This document shows, one piece after another, positions 6,628 to 16,519 of a DNA stretch of 39,515 bases. This stretch comes from Pseudomonadota bacterium. Lineage in GTDB: Bacteria; Pseudomonadota; Gammaproteobacteria; Xanthomonadales; Rhodanobacteraceae. The stretch spans positions 1-39,515 of the forward strand of contig JAKAEJ010000013.1 of assembly GCA_021818335.1 (NCBI GenBank), in the 5' to 3' direction. Each line of letters opens with the position of its first letter. The stretch's first letter is position 1. A model generated the notes under the pieces. That model searched no databases. It saw only the letters and a list, made by a program, of their open reading frames with translations, and was not told the origin of the DNA. The position numbers were made by a program, and so were the translations under genes.

Positions 6628-8772
6628 TCATAGCCGCGCCAAATCCGCGATGCCATTGAAGGCATGCTGGATCGCCGCAAGCAGCGCAAGCCTGTTGGCG
6701 CGCATTGCCAAGTCATCCGTGATCACCATGACTTCGTCAAAAAACCGAGCGATCGGACCGTCCAGATTTGCTAAGGCCGATAAGCCCGATGCGTAATCGC
6801 GAGCAGCGATCGATTGCAAACTGGAATGTTGAGCAGCCCCAAGAGCTTGAGCTAGCTCTCGCTCCGCGGGAGCTTCGAGCAATGCAGGATTGATCTCCGC
6901 GGCAGGCATATCGCCCGCTTCGGCTTGTCGGCGCAAGATGTTGGCCACGCGCTTGTTCGCCGCAGCCAGCGTCGCGCACTCGGGCCGCTGCGTGAACGCC
7001 ACGGTTGCACGAAGCCTCCGGTCAAGGTCCGCAAGGCTCGCCGGCCGAATGGCCAGAACAGCGTCGAATGCGCCTTGCGCAATGCCGCGCTCCGCATAGT
7101 AGCCGCGCAGGCGCTCCCCAATGAACCGCTCGATTTCATCCGCGAGGAGCACACGATCCGTGTCGGCCGAATGCGCGCTGGAAGACGACTCGCGACCGGC
7201 CGCGAGCGCGCGGTCAGGAATCGCTTCCAGCGCCTCGCGGAGCAACGCGTGGGTGTCGAGCTCCATGTCGCCCTCGATTAACGTACGCGCCAAGCCAAGC
7301 GCTGCTCGCCGCAACCCATAAGGGTCCTTTGCGCCGCTCGGCCTGCCGCCGATGGCGAACAGTCCGGCCAAGGTGTCTGCGCGTTCGGCCACGGCCACGA
7401 CCCTTCCCAACAGGCTGGACGCGATGTCGTCGCCTGCGTTTCGCGGCATGTAGACTTCATCCAGCGCCCGCGCAATTGCAGGCGATTCACCCTGCGCCGC
7501 CGCATACGTGCGGCCCATGACACCCTGAAGCTCCGGGAACTCTCCGACCATGCGAGTGAGCAGATCGCACTTGGCCAGGCTCGCTGCGTGCGCGGCCTCG
7601 GCGGCGTCCGCACCCACTCGTCCGGCGATCAGGCGGGCCAGCTGCGCAACACGCAGCGTTTTGTCCCAGAGTGAGCCTAGGGCCGGTTGGTCCACCACCG
7701 CAGACAATCCTTGCTGATGGGTGGCCAGCGGAGTCTTCAAGTCCTCTTCAAAGAAGAACTTCGCGTCAGCAAAACGCGGTCGGATGACTCGCTCGTAGCC
7801 GTGACCCACCTTGGTTTCATCCATGCTCTCAATGTTCGCCACACCGATAAAGCGCGGCAGCAGTTGACCCGCGTCGCCGAGCAAGGGGACGAATTTTTGG
7901 TTACCCACCATGGAACCGATCAATGCCTCCTGCGGCACGGTCAGGAACGACGCGTCAAACGTGCATGCCACCGCCACCGGCCACTCCGTGAGGTTGGCGA
8001 TCAGGTCGAGTAATTCGGGACCAAGCAGGGGGTGGCCACCAATCCGAGCCGCCGCCCTTGCCACCTCGCCGTGAATGCGATGGCGGCGTTCTGCGGGATC
8101 GACGATCACCTTGGCAGCCCTCAGCGCTTCTACATAGGCGTCCGCGTCGGCGATCCGGACGGGTCGGTCATCCATGAAGCGGTGCCCGCGCGAGTGGCGC
8201 GTAGCTCGTATGCCGAACAGCTCCGCATCAATCTCTTGATCACCATGCAGAACGACAAGCCATTGCAATGGCCTCACAAAGCTATAGTCGTGGCTGCTCC
8301 ACCGCATTGGCTTCGCGACGGGCAGCCCCTTTACAACTGTTGCCAAGATATTCGACAGCAGTGTCGCCAATGGCTGCCCGGCTCGTTCGATGGCGCAGAC
8401 GAATCGCTCGCCCTTGTCGGTCAACTCACGAAGCAGCGACGCCACGTTCACGCCATTCCGAGCCGCGAAGCCCAGAAGTGCAGGAGTGGGCTTGCCCTCG
8501 GGATCCAGTCCAACGGCCACCGATGGACCATACACTTTTGAACTTCGGTCGCGTTGCCGCGGTGCGACGTTCGGAATGCGGACCGCCAAACGCCGCGGGG
8601 TGCAAAACGCACGTACTTTGGCGGCGCCATCGTCATCAAACGGGATGTCATGCGCACTCAGCGCTTTCCGCAAGCCTTGCAGCAATGCCTCAGCCAAATG
8701 ATCCACTGCACCGACTGGCAATTCTTCGGTGCCAAGCTCTATCAGGAGCGTCCGCGCCGCTGCATCAGACAT
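6628..8772 (-). CDS. glyS: Glycyl-tRNA synthetase beta subunit
   Basis: 714 residues from the ATG at 8772 ([19 protein letters not shown]), the usual length and N-terminus of bacterial GlyS. Family landmarks include [70 protein letters not shown] and a C-terminal region ending in [18 protein letters not shown]. The beta subunit carries the tRNA-binding parts of the alpha2beta2 enzyme that charges tRNA-Gly in the cytoplasm. The start codon lies eight bases before the end of glyQ, so translation is probably coupled. An upstream in-frame extension exists but lies inside glyQ. Confidence 0.97.
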   Translation of the reverse strand: MSDAAARTLLIELGTEELPVGAVDHLAEALLQGLRKALSAHDIPFDDDGAAKVRAFCTPRRLAVRIPNVAPRQRDRSSKVYGPSVAVGLDPEGKPTPALLGFAARNGVNVASLLRELTDKGERFVCAIERAGQPLATLLSNILATVVKGLPVAKPMRWSSHDYSFVRPLQWLVVLHGDQEIDAELFGIRATRHSRGHRFMDDRPVRIADADAYVEALRAAKVIVDPAERRHRIHGEVARAAARIGGHPLLGPELLDLIANLTEWPVAVACTFDASFLTVPQEALIGSMVGNQKFVPLLGDAGQLLPRFIGVANIESMDETKVGHGYERVIRPRFADAKFFFEEDLKTPLATHQQGLSAVVDQPALGSLWDKTLRVAQLARLIAGRVGADAAEAAHAASLAKCDLLTRMVGEFPELQGVMGRTYAAAQGESPAIARALDEVYMPRNAGDDIASSLLGRVVAVAERADTLAGLFAIGGRPSGAKDPYGLRRAALGLARTLIEGDMELDTHALLREALEAIPDRALAAGRESSSSAHSADTDRVLLADEIERFIGERLRGYYAERGIAQGAFDAVLAIRPASLADLDRRLRATVAFTQRPECATLAAANKRVANILRRQAEAGDMPAAEINPALLEAPAERELAQALGAAQHSSLQSIAARDYASGLSALANLDGPIARFFDEVMVITDDLAMRANRLALLAAIQHAFNGIADLARL

Positions 8773-9673
8773 GACTCGCCCCTGTCTTGCGCAACCCCGG
8801 GAACCCCATTTGCTCCCTTCGTGCCACGTAAACCTCCGCGACGCCACGGGCCAACGCTCGTACGCGCAGGATCATCCGCTGACGTTCGCTAACGCTGATG
8901 GCGCGCCGCGCATCCAGCAAGTTGAAGCTGTGACTCGCCTTGCATACCTGGTCATAGGCCGGCAATGGAAGACCCAGAGCAATTAATTTCTGCGCTTCGG
9001 CCTCGCAGGCTTCAAAGCGATGTCGCATTTCAGCTACGTCAGCATGTTCAAAATTGTAGGCGCTCTGTTCAACTTCGTTCTGCAGAAAGACCTCTCCATA
9101 AGTAACTGTGCCATCGGGTGCCCGCGTCCAAACCAGATCGAAGACGTTGTCGACGTCCTGCAAGTACATGGCGAGCCGCTCCAACCCATAGGTGATTTCG
9201 CCCGTAACCGGGCGACATTCCAGACCGCCCGCCTGCTGAAAATAGGTGAACTGGGTCACCTCCATTCCGTCGAGCCATATTTCCCAGCCCAATCCCCACG
9301 CGCCCAAGGTCGGCGACTCCCAGTTGTCCTCAACCAGGCGCAGGTCATGTACGAGCGGATCAATCCCGAGAGCCTTGAGAGATCCTATGTAACGGTCGAG
9401 TATGTCTTCGGGATTGGGCTTCATCACGACCTGATACTGGTAGTAGTGCTGCAGGCGATTAGGATTCTCGCCATAGCGCCCGTCGGCTGGGCGCCGGCAG
9501 GGCTGTACATACGCTGCTGCCCAGGGCTCGGGTCCGAGCGCACGCAGGAAAGTCGCGGGATGAAACGTACCCGCGCCGACTTCCGTGTCGAATGGCTGGA
9601 CCAGTACACAGCCTTGTTCCGCCCAGTAGCGGTTCAGCGTCTGGATTACATCCTGAAAGCTAGGACCCGACAT
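8765..9673 (-). CDS. glyQ: Glycyl-tRNA synthetase alpha subunit
   Basis: 302 residues from the ATG at 9673 ([17 protein letters not shown]). The sequence is highly typical: [55 protein letters not shown], and [19 protein letters not shown]. This subunit holds the catalytic site that activates glycine and transfers it to tRNA-Gly together with GlyS. A TTG-initiated form eight residues longer (from 9697) is possible but adds nothing conserved. A -10-like TATACT at 9706-9711 lies upstream on the minus strand. The divergent neighbour on the plus strand is the GspE-like ATPase gene. Confidence 0.97.
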   Translation of the reverse strand: MSGPSFQDVIQTLNRYWAEQGCVLVQPFDTEVGAGTFHPATFLRALGPEPWAAAYVQPCRRPADGRYGENPNRLQHYYQYQVVMKPNPEDILDRYIGSLKALGIDPLVHDLRLVEDNWESPTLGAWGLGWEIWLDGMEVTQFTYFQQAGGLECRPVTGEITYGLERLAMYLQDVDNVFDLVWTRAPDGTVTYGEVFLQNEVEQSAYNFEHADVAEMRHRFEACEAEAQKLIALGLPLPAYDQVCKASHSFNLLDARRAISVSERQRMILRVRALARGVAEVYVARREQMGFPGLRKTGASHV

Positions 9674-9734
9674 GGGCGATTCCGGTCGATTGCACAAAGC
9701 GAGCTAGTATACGGAGCCACCGCACGAGGTGTTG

Positions 9735-11540
9735 ATGGTCACGCAACCCAATCCGCCGATGCCGCTGGGCCGCCGCGGTCGCCTGGAACTGGATGAGGTG
9801 CTGGCAGCTCTGGTCGCCGACGGGCGATTGACCGCCGATGATGCTCGAATGCTGCGATCGAGGTCGCGGCCGCAACGCGCTGGCCGAAGCACGATCGACA
9901 TTCATCCGCTGGTCCTGATTGGTAATGCTGAATTTGAAGACCGCACCAACCCTGGGCGCCCACTGAGCGTCGAACGGCTTGCGGAGTGGCTGGCTGGCAA
10001 AGCAGGCCTCCCATACCTGCGTATCGACCCGACCAAGATCGATGTCGCGAGGGTCACGCAAATCGTCAGCCAAGCCTATGCACAGCGCCACCGTATCCTT
10101 CCCGTCAACGTTACGCCGGAAACCGTGACGTTCGCGAGTGCCGAGCCCTTTGACGCCAATTGGGCCAAGGACCTCGCGCCAATGCTGCGACGCGATGTTC
10201 ACCGGGTAGTCGCTAATCCCATCGAAATCCACCGCTATCTGGCGCAACTCTATGGGGTGCAGCGATCGGTCCAGCTGGCGCGAGAAGCCGGCGCCGAGAA
10301 TGCGCCTAATGCAATCCTCAACTTCGAGCAGCTGGTTGAACTGGGCAACGGAGGTGAACTGGGTGCCGACGACCGCCATGTGGTCAACATCGTTGACTGG
10401 CTGCTCCAATACGCCTTTGAGCAGCGGGCCTCTGACATTCACCTCGAACCTCGTCGGGAGATGGGTCGCGTCCGCTTCAGGATCGACGGCGTCCTGCACA
10501 GCGTCTTCGAGCTGCCGCCACAGGTTCAGTCCGCGGTGACCGCCCGAATCAAGATTCTGGCCCGCATGGACGTCGCGGAACGACGGCGACCGCAGGATGG
10601 TCGCATCAAGACCCGATCCTCCGGTGGTCGTGAAGTCGAATTGCGAATCTCGGCCATGCCGACCGCATTTGGCGAAAAAGTCGTGATGCGCATCTTCGAT
10701 CCGGACATCGTGGTGCGTAGCTATGCCGAACTGGGCTTCGATGCGCACGAGGAAGTGCTCTGGCGCTCGCTGGTTGAGCGGCCACACGGGATCGTGCTCG
10801 TCACGGGACCGACCGGGTCGGGAAAAACGACCACTCTTTATTCCACACTTAAGCACTTGGCCCGGCCTGAAATCAATGTCTGTACCATTGAGGATCCAAT
10901 CGAGATGGTGGCGTCGGAGCTGAATCAAATGCAGGTGCAACCAGCTCTGGACCTGGACTTCGCCGCCGGTGTCCGTACGCTGCTGCGTCAGGACCCCGAC
11001 ATCATCATGGTCGGCGAGATTCGCGATCTTGAAACAGCGCACATGGCCGTGCAAGCTGCATTGACGGGACACCTAGTTCTGTCCACGCTTCACACAAATG
11101 ACTCGGCCAGTGCAATTACGCGGCTTCTCGACCTCGGAGTACCCCATTATTTGGTCCAGTCCACATTGGCCGGAGTCGTCGCACAACGACTGCTGCGCAC
11201 ATTGTGCCCGCACTGCAAACGCGAATCGCAGCTTGATCAGACGCTATGGCGGTCGTTGACCCAAGGATATGAAGTACCGCTGCCCGCGCGCACCTTCGAG
11301 CCAGTAGGCTGCGTCGAGTGCCGCCAGACTGGCTACAGAGGCCGCATCGCGGTGTATGAAATGCTTTCGCTGAATCCGGCGCTCCGTGCGAGCATTGATT
11401 CCGCGTTTGACCTCGGGACTTTTGGCGATCTAGCGCGGCGCGCCGGGCTCCGGCCCTTGCGCATTGCCGGCGCTGCCGCGGTTGCGCGCGGAGTCACGGG
11501 GCTCGAGGAGGTCCTCGCCGTGCTTCCGCTAGCCCAATGA
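9735..11540 (+). CDS. GspE/PilB-type secretion ATPase, orphan
   Basis: 601 residues. The N-terminal third resembles the MshEN/T2SSE_N domain (VTFASAEPFD is its signature-like strand). The core has the Asp-box region around DIHLEPR, Walker A GPTGSGKTTT (about 357), the Walker B segment DPDIIMVGEIRD (about 420) and the His box HLVLSTLHTND. Two CXXC pairs, CPHC (about 491) and CVEC (about 526), form the zinc site found in PilB/GspE. Such ATPases drive assembly of type IV pili or type II secretion pseudopili. No pilin, platform or secretin genes are nearby, so the partner machine is unknown. Three in-frame starts occur (GTG 9729, TTG 9732, ATG 9735); the ATG has GAGG five bases ahead and is preferred. 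Confidence 0.88.
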   Translation: MVTQPNPPMPLGRRGRLELDEVLAALVADGRLTADDARMLRSRSRPQRAGRSTIDIHPLVLIGNAEFEDRTNPGRPLSVERLAEWLAGKAGLPYLRIDPTKIDVARVTQIVSQAYAQRHRILPVNVTPETVTFASAEPFDANWAKDLAPMLRRDVHRVVANPIEIHRYLAQLYGVQRSVQLAREAGAENAPNAILNFEQLVELGNGGELGADDRHVVNIVDWLLQYAFEQRASDIHLEPRREMGRVRFRIDGVLHSVFELPPQVQSAVTARIKILARMDVAERRRPQDGRIKTRSSGGREVELRISAMPTAFGEKVVMRIFDPDIVVRSYAELGFDAHEEVLWRSLVERPHGIVLVTGPTGSGKTTTLYSTLKHLARPEINVCTIEDPIEMVASELNQMQVQPALDLDFAAGVRTLLRQDPDIIMVGEIRDLETAHMAVQAALTGHLVLSTLHTNDSASAITRLLDLGVPHYLVQSTLAGVVAQRLLRTLCPHCKRESQLDQTLWRSLTQGYEVPLPARTFEPVGCVECRQTGYRGRIAVYEMLSLNPALRASIDSAFDLGTFGDLARRAGLRPLRIAGAAAVARGVTGLEEVLAVLPLAQ

Positions 11541-11592
11541 AGCGCTATGGATCAGCCAAACGACCAGGCTCCGCTAGGCGAGGCTCTGAAAC

Positions 11593-11666
11593 TGGCTGGG
11601 AGACTAGGATTCGAACCTAGATAAACGGAGTCAGAGTCCGTTGTCCTACCATTAGACGATCTCCCA
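11593..11666 (-). tRNA. tRNA-Gln (anticodon CUG)
   Basis: Reading the minus strand, a full 74-base cloverleaf can be drawn: acceptor stem TGGGAGA paired with TCTCCCA, the anticodon loop CTCTGAC giving anticodon CTG, a TPsiC arm with the loop GTTCGAATC pattern, discriminator G and an encoded CCA end. It decodes CAG. It starts ten bases after the rpsI stop codon, so it is very likely cut from the rplM-rpsI transcript. Confidence 0.97.
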
Positions 11667-11676
11667 ACGGGCGATC

Positions 11677-12072
11677 TCAGCGCTTGGAGAACTGGGTCGC
11701 GCGCCGGGCTTTGTGAAGGCCGACTTTCTTGCGTTCGACCTCACGGGCGTCACGCGTCATGAACCCCGCTTTACGCAAAGGCGCCTTGAGCGTCTCATCG
11801 TATTCCACAAGCGCACGCGCGATACCGAGTCGAATGGCACCAGCCTGGCCGGTAATACCGCCACCCTCGACCGTGACCAGAACGTCGAATTTGCTCGTGG
11901 TCTCCGTCAGTTCCAAAGGTTGGCGAACGATCATGCGTGACGTTTCACGGCCGAAGAACTGCTCCAGCGGCTTGCCGTTGACAGTGATCGAACCACCGCC
12001 CTTGCGAAGGTAGACGCGCGCGGCGGAGGTCTTGCGACGACCTGTGCCGTAATTCTGTTGCAAGATGGCCAT
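11677..12072 (-). CDS. rpsI: 30S ribosomal protein S9
   Basis: 131 residues, the full length of bacterial S9. It begins [20 protein letters not shown], has [21 protein letters not shown] and [17 protein letters not shown], and ends with the universal basic tail ATQFSKR, which reaches the P-site tRNA. It follows rplM by eight bases in the conserved rplM-rpsI operon. A tRNA-Gln gene follows directly. Confidence 0.99.
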   Translation of the reverse strand: MAILQQNYGTGRRKTSAARVYLRKGGGSITVNGKPLEQFFGRETSRMIVRQPLELTETTSKFDVLVTVEGGGITGQAGAIRLGIARALVEYDETLKAPLRKAGFMTRDAREVERKKVGLHKARRATQFSKR

Positions 12073-12080
12073 GGGTGTCC

Positions 12081-12509
12081 TCAGATGTTCAGCGACTGCG
12101 GCTGCTGGGCGGTGTGCGGATGCTCGGATCCACCGTAAACCTTGAGCTTACGATACATGGCCCGACCAAGTGGATTCTTGGGAAGCATGCCCTTGACGCC
12201 GATTTCGATGACGCGCTCCGGATGCTTGGCGAGCATATCCTTGAGCGAGGTCGTCTTGAGGTTGCCGACATAGCCCGTAAAACGATGGTAGTTCTTGTCA
12301 TCGAGCTTGTTGCCGGTCACTGCTACCTTGGCGGCATTCACCACCACGATGTAATCACCGGTATCCACATGCGGCGTGTACACAGGCTTATGCTTGCCGC
12401 GCAGGCGCGACGCGATTTCCGAACAGAGACGACCCAGGGTCTTGCCCGTGGCATCGACCACATACCAGTCGCGCTGTACGCTTTCGCCCTTGGCGCTGAA
12501 CGTTTTCAT
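12081..12509 (-). CDS. rplM: 50S ribosomal protein L13
   Basis: 142 residues, the normal length of L13. Landmarks are [59 protein letters not shown] and [20 protein letters not shown]13 is an early-assembling 50S protein. A ribosome site (GGGGTG) stands seven bases before the ATG. A candidate promoter is described at 12554-12583. Confidence 0.99.
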   Translation of the reverse strand: MKTFSAKGESVQRDWYVVDATGKTLGRLCSEIASRLRGKHKPVYTPHVDTGDYIVVVNAAKVAVTGNKLDDKNYHRFTGYVGNLKTTSLKDMLAKHPERVIEIGVKGMLPKNPLGRAMYRKLKVYGGSEHPHTAQQPQSLNI

Positions 12510-12553
12510 GCAAACACCCCGTGATGCACAGGTATCGAAAAGTTAGAAGCGGA

Positions 12554-12583
12554 AGTCTAACCTCGCGGCTAGGCCGTGCGCAA
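12554..12583 (-). promoter_or_regulatory. Candidate promoter of rplM-rpsI-tRNA-Gln
   Basis: On the minus strand TTGCGC (12578-12583) and TAGACT (12554-12559) are spaced by 18 bases. Transcription would start near 12547, giving a leader of about 38 bases. A 6-base inverted repeat, GTTAGA and TCTAAC at 12542-12561, overlaps the -10 element and the likely start site and could be a control site. Confidence 0.4.
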
Positions 12584-12698
12584 GCGGCAGAGTCGCTCCA
12601 GAGGATTGAGCTGACACCTTATGGGGCGGCGTGGCTGCGTGCCCCCACCCCGGCGGGGGTCAGGCTGCGCACGGCGCTAAACTACGCCGACTCGTACC

Positions 12699-13355
12699 AT
12701 GCGGACGGCGTCTATGCCCTTACCCCTTGACGGTTTGGTCGACCGGTTTCTCTACGGCTTGGACAATGCTTTGGCTACGCTTTCCGGCCGCCCCGAGATG
12801 CGCCGGCCAGATCCGGCCGCGGGTATCCCGGAAGCGACTCTGAACAAGGCCGAAAGGGACGCGTCTGTGGGATTGATGCGCATAAACCATACAGGCGAAA
12901 TTTGCGCGCAGGGACTCTATCTAGGGCAAGCGGCCCTGACCCGGGAGCCAGCCATCAGGACGCACTTGATGAGCGCTGCGCGCGAGGAGGCCGATCACCT
13001 CGCATGGTGTGAATCGCGCCTCCGCGCCCTCGACGCACGACCCAGTGTGCTCAACCCACTCTGGTACACGGGCAGTTACATCTTTGGGGCACTGTCGGCG
13101 TTGGCAGGCGACGCGCTGAGCCTTGGTTTCGTTAGCGAGACGGAACGTCAAGTCGAGGCGCACCTTGGAGAGCACCTCCGAAGGTTACCTGCCACTGACA
13201 CCGCTTCGCGTGCCGTAGTGGCGCGAATGCAGGAGGACGAGGCGCGCCACGGTGCCGAGGCGCGCGCCGCTGGCGCGCAGGAATTGCCTTGGCCGTGGCC
13301 GGATTTGATGCGCGCAACTGCCGGGGTGATGAAGGCCATCGCTTACCGGATCTGA
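12699..13355 (+). CDS. coq7: Coq7-type 5-demethoxyubiquinol hydroxylase
   Basis: 218 residues. This is the ferritin-like diiron monooxygenase that adds the last hydroxyl group in ubiquinone synthesis. The metal ligands are in place: Glu in INHTGEICAQ, ExxH in REEADHLAWC, Glu in SETERQVEAH and ExxH in EDEARHGAEA. RPSVLNPLWYTGSY is also typical of the bacterial family. The start is uncertain: ATG 12699 gives a family-like N-terminus, while ATG 12714 (MPLPLDGLVDRF) is also good; neither has a strong ribosome site. It ends 27 bases before the convergent speD. A short GC-rich 6-bp stem (13359-13376) lies in that gap without a U-tract. Confidence 0.93.
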   Translation: MRTASMPLPLDGLVDRFLYGLDNALATLSGRPEMRRPDPAAGIPEATLNKAERDASVGLMRINHTGEICAQGLYLGQAALTREPAIRTHLMSAAREEADHLAWCESRLRALDARPSVLNPLWYTGSYIFGALSALAGDALSLGFVSETERQVEAHLGEHLRRLPATDTASRAVVARMQEDEARHGAEARAAGAQELPWPWPDLMRATAGVMKAIAYRI

Positions 13356-13382
13356 GTCGCGTCCAACGCGGGACGCCGCTGC

Positions 13383-14168
13383 TCACATCAAGTTACGCCC
13401 GTGGAAAAGTTCCTCGATCTCCCGCTTCAGTAGCGCTTCGATGCGCTGACGTTCCTTGAATGAGAGATCGCTGGCATTCGCTTCAAAAAGGTACGTGTCC
13501 AGGTCGAAGTCCTTGATATGCATCTTCGTGTGGAAGATGTTCTCTTGATAGACGTTGACATCAAACATCTCGTATTTCTGCTGGATATGCTTGGCTAGGT
13601 AATCCTGGATCGAGTTGATCTTGTGATCAATGAAATGCTTCTTGCCCTTGACGTCACGTGTAAAGCCGCGAACACGGTAATCCGTCGTCACAATGTCGGA
13701 TTCGAAACTGTCGATCAGGAAATTTAGCGCTTTCAAGGGCGAAATGACGCCGCACGTCGACACATCGATGTCGGCACGAAAGGTGGCAATACCGTTGTGG
13801 GGATGGGTTTCCGGATACGTATGGACCGTGATATGGCTCTTGTCCATGTGCGCCACGACCGCGTCCGAGATCACATCCCTTCCGAGCTTCTCGACCACCG
13901 GATACTCGGAAATCAGCATGGTCACGGATGCGCCTTGGGGGTCATAGTCCTGCCGCGCAACGTTGAGGATGTTGGCGCCAATGATCTCGGCGACGTCGCT
14001 CAGGATCTGCGTGAGGCGATCGGCATCGTACTGCTCGTCGATATACTCGATGTAGCGCTTGCGCTGATCTTCGGAAACGGCGTAACAAATGTCGTAAATG
14101 TTGAAGCTCAACGACTTGGTCAGATTGTTGAAACCCTGCAGGCGCAGGCGCGGCAGCGGCTTGACCAC
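13383..14168 (-). CDS. speD: S-adenosylmethionine decarboxylase proenzyme
   Basis: 261 residues, matching the long gammaproteobacterial SpeD class. It makes decarboxylated SAM for spermidine synthesis. The proenzyme cuts itself between Lys110 and Ser111 in [14 protein letters not shown]; Ser111 becomes the pyruvoyl cofactor. [36 protein letters not shown] contains the conserved catalytic cysteine. It is divergent from the Clp gene, and this pairing is typical of xanthomonads. Confidence 0.97.
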   Translation of the reverse strand: MVKPLPRLRLQGFNNLTKSLSFNIYDICYAVSEDQRKRYIEYIDEQYDADRLTQILSDVAEIIGANILNVARQDYDPQGASVTMLISEYPVVEKLGRDVISDAVVAHMDKSHITVHTYPETHPHNGIATFRADIDVSTCGVISPLKALNFLIDSFESDIVTTDYRVRGFTRDVKGKKHFIDHKINSIQDYLAKHIQQKYEMFDVNVYQENIFHTKMHIKDFDLDTYLFEANASDLSFKERQRIEALLKREIEELFHGRNLM

Positions 14169-14280
14169 GGCGGCATCCTCGGTGGCGTAAACGGACCCAC
14201 CGGGACAAACGGCGGTGGACAGCCCTATAGTATCGCCGCCGGGATGGCGGCTTGACTAGATGCCAAGAGCAGCCCCAGAT

Positions 14281-14312
14281 GCCACAATGCAGGTAGGTGG
14301 TGTCATTGTGGC
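14281..14312. promoter_or_regulatory. 9-bp inverted repeat upstream of clp
   Basis: GCCACAATG (14281-14289) and CATTGTGGC (14304-14312) form a perfect inverted repeat with a 14-base spacer, ending 24 bases before the GTG start of the Clp gene. It does not match the CRP/Clp consensus TGTGA-N6-TCACA. It could be an operator for another dimeric regulator or a leader hairpin. Confidence 0.5.
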
Positions 14313-14336
14313 CTACAGACGGAAAAGGGGGACGGC

Positions 14337-15029
14337 GTGAGCCTGAAATATCTGTTGCAGGAAAATTTCCGCCGCAGTCAGGCCCCGGCAGCACTGGCAC
14401 CCGATCCCGACTCGATTGAGCGATTCCTCGCCCAATGCCATCGGCGGCGGTACCCCACGAAAACTGCGATCATTCGTCCCGGCGATCCGCCGACCACACT
14501 GTTCTACGTGATCGATGGATCCGTCAGCGTCCTGAGCGAGGATGACGAGGGTCGCGAGCTGATCGTCGCGTATATCAATCGCGGTGAGTTCATTGGAGAA
14601 ACCGGCCTTTTCTTCCAGCCGACCCAACGCGAGACGACGGTCCGCACGCGCACCGTCTGCGAATTGGCCGAGATCAGCTATGAGCGTCTATTTCAACTCT
14701 TTGCGACCACATTGCGGGATGAATGCCCAAAGCTGCTGTATTTGATCGGCACGCAACTTTCTTCCCGCCTTCTGCGCGCCTCGCGACAGGCTAGCCGATT
14801 GGCCTTCATGGACGTTTCGACGCGCATCAGCCGGACGCTACTGGATCTATGCATGGAGCCGGATGCCCTGAGCCATCCCGAAGGGACTCAGATTCGTGTC
14901 TCGCGACAAGAACTATCGCGCATCGTCGGGTGCTCGCGGGAAATGGCCGGGCGTGTGCTCAAGCAACTCGAAGAGCGCGGCATGATCAGGGTATCTGGCA
15001 AGACCATCGTCGTGCTGGGAACGCGCTGA
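14337..15029 (+). CDS. clp: Clp, CRP/FNR-family transcriptional regulator
   Basis: 230 residues from a GTG start preceded by AAGGGGGA. The N-terminal cyclic-nucleotide-binding fold has RRRYPTKTAIIRPGDPPTTLFYVIDGSVSVL and GEFIGETGLF. The C-terminal winged helix carries the recognition helix SRQELSRIVGCSREMAGRVLK. The pattern follows Xanthomonas Clp closely (length, GSVSV, CELAEISYERL, DVSTRI, GTQ-RVSRQEL). In Xanthomonas, Clp controls virulence, motility and exopolysaccharide genes and is inhibited by cyclic di-GMP rather than activated by cAMP. Whether this protein shares that ligand is inferred from the lineage. It ends nine bases from the convergent HAD gene. Confidence 0.92.
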   Translation: MSLKYLLQENFRRSQAPAALAPDPDSIERFLAQCHRRRYPTKTAIIRPGDPPTTLFYVIDGSVSVLSEDDEGRELIVAYINRGEFIGETGLFFQPTQRETTVRTRTVCELAEISYERLFQLFATTLRDECPKLLYLIGTQLSSRLLRASRQASRLAFMDVSTRISRTLLDLCMEPDALSHPEGTQIRVSRQELSRIVGCSREMAGRVLKQLEERGMIRVSGKTIVVLGTR

Positions 15030-15038
15030 CGCGCCGAC

Positions 15039-15722
15039 TCAGGCCCATTCAACTTCGGCATATGGCTCGCCGAGTAGGCTCCGCAGGCGCTCCCGGAGAT
15101 CGGGGTTGGGGTTGACCAGCACAGCGCGTTCAGCAAGCAGGAGGACCGGAATATCCGCCGCGCTGTCGCTGTACACGCATGCATAGGGCGGCTCGACGCC
15201 CCACGCGCTCAGTTGTCCCGTCTTTTCCTGGCCCACGTTGTGCACGACGAGCGCCACTCCAAACCGTGCTGCTCCCAGCCGAGACCCGACCAATTCCACA
15301 CCGTCCAGGCGGACCGCTTGAAGCAACGCGCGAGCCAAATGCTCTTCGCAACCCGTCACGACGACAACGCGGTCTCCCCGCAACAAATGGCGACGCAGCG
15401 CGCTGACTGCATCACGAACAAAGAGACCGCGCCGGGTCGCAAGCACCCTAGCATGTGATTCGGCCAGTGCCTGGTAGCGAGGCATGCTGGTGCCCAGCAA
15501 CAACACGCGCACAAACCAGCGCGAAAGGACGAGTCGCCCTGCCCGGTACAGGGCCAGTGGTGCTGCAGGAAGCAATATCAGCAGCAGCATGGCGCGCCAT
15601 GGCTGATGGCGCACGCGCATACGCAAGAACAGCCTGAAGCTATCCCCCCTCACAAGTACGCCATCGAAATCGAAGAGGACTGCGCGAGGTTCTTGTGCCT
15701 TGCCCTGCTGAACCACGATCAT
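15039..15722 (-). CDS. HAD-superfamily phosphatase, end of the trp operon
   Basis: 227 residues. HAD motifs are visible: motif [12 protein letters not shown] near residue 17, motif II VVVVTG, a lysine in GQEKTGQL, and motif [16 protein letters not shown]. The spacing and the helical cap with a hydrophobic stretch (about 41-75) suggest the SerB-like HAD-IB group, which includes phosphoserine and lipid phosphatases. The ATG overlaps the trpC stop by four bases, so it belongs to the trp transcription unit. A phosphoserine phosphatase role would link to tryptophan synthesis through serine, but the sequence does not prove the substrate. Confidence 0.8.
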   Translation of the reverse strand: MIVVQQGKAQEPRAVLFDFDGVLVRGDSFRLFLRMRVRHQPWRAMLLLILLPAAPLALYRAGRLVLSRWFVRVLLLGTSMPRYQALAESHARVLATRRGLFVRDAVSALRRHLLRGDRVVVVTGCEEHLARALLQAVRLDGVELVGSRLGAARFGVALVVHNVGQEKTGQLSAWGVEPPYACVYSDSAADIPVLLLAERAVLVNPNPDLRERLRSLLGEPYAEVEWA

Positions 15723-16519
15723 TGGCTCGATTCACGGAACAAACGGCTTAGCTCGGATCCCGGGTCCTCAGCGCGCATAAACGCTTCGCCAACCAGAAAT
15801 GCCTGCACGCCGGCCGCGCGCAACCGTGCAACGTCCAACGGGCTTCGGATTCCACTCTCGCTCACGAGTAATCGATCTCCCGGCACCCGCGCTGCCAAGT
15901 CGAGCGTGGTCCCCACGTCCGTAACGAAATCGCGCAGGCTGCGATTGTTGATTCCGATGAGTCGGACTGGTAGAGAGAGTGCTCGCTCAAGCTCCGCTCC
16001 ATCGTGGACCTCGACCAACACGTCCATCCCGAGTTCCCGAGCCGACTCGGATAGCTCGAACAATCGAGCATCTGTCAACGCAGCGACAATCAGCAACACG
16101 CAATCGGCGCCCATTGCGCGCGATTCATATACCTGCCAAGGATCAACAAGAAAATCCTTGCGGAGCACCGGTAGCGAACATGCCGAACGCGCGAGCTTAA
16201 GATGAGTGTCGCTGCCTTGGAAAAAGTCGGTGTCCGTTAGGACGGACAAGCAGGTTGCCCCACCGCCGGCGTAACTTTTTGCCAACGTCGCCGGATCGAA
16301 GTCGGCTCGAATCAAACCTACGCTGGGGCTGGCCCTTTTGATTTCCGCGATGACAGCCGGAAGCCCAGTTCGCGCACGCGCATCCAACGAGATGCCAAAG
16401 CCGCGGGCAGGGGGCATGGATTGGCAACGCGAAGCAAGCTCAGCCATCGATAGCTCGGCGCTTCGAACAGCGACATCCTCGACCTTGCGCGCGATGATTT
16501 TTTCGAGGATGTCGCTCAA
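15719..16519 (-). CDS. trpC: Indole-3-glycerol phosphate synthase
   Basis: 266 residues, monofunctional TrpC without the TrpF domain. Landmarks of the TIM barrel are [14 protein letters not shown] at the start, [16 protein letters not shown] (catalytic Lys and phosphate site), [52 protein letters not shown] and [13 protein letters not shown]. It closes the indole ring from carboxyphenylaminodeoxyribulose phosphate. It overlaps trpD and the HAD gene by four bases each. Confidence 0.98.
   Translation of the reverse strand: MSDILEKIIARKVEDVAVRSAELSMAELASRCQSMPPARGFGISLDARARTGLPAVIAEIKRASPSVGLIRADFDPATLAKSYAGGGATCLSVLTDTDFFQGSDTHLKLARSACSLPVLRKDFLVDPWQVYESRAMGADCVLLIVAALTDARLFELSESARELGMDVLVEVHDGAELERALSLPVRLIGINNRSLRDFVTDVGTTLDLAARVPGDRLLVSESGIRSPLDVARLRAAGVQAFLVGEAFMRAEDPGSELSRLFRESSQ

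Noticed and set aside
9660-11072. 470-codon minus-strand frame opposite the GspE-like gene
   Set aside because: Shadow of a gene with full Walker motifs on the plus strand.
11541-11592. AGGCTCCGC/GGCGAGGCT as a terminator after the tRNA and the GspE-like gene
   Set aside because: Only about six of nine pairs match and there is no T-run.
13359-13376. GC hairpin between coq7 and speD as a terminator
   Set aside because: The stem is only six pairs and there is no U-tract on either strand.
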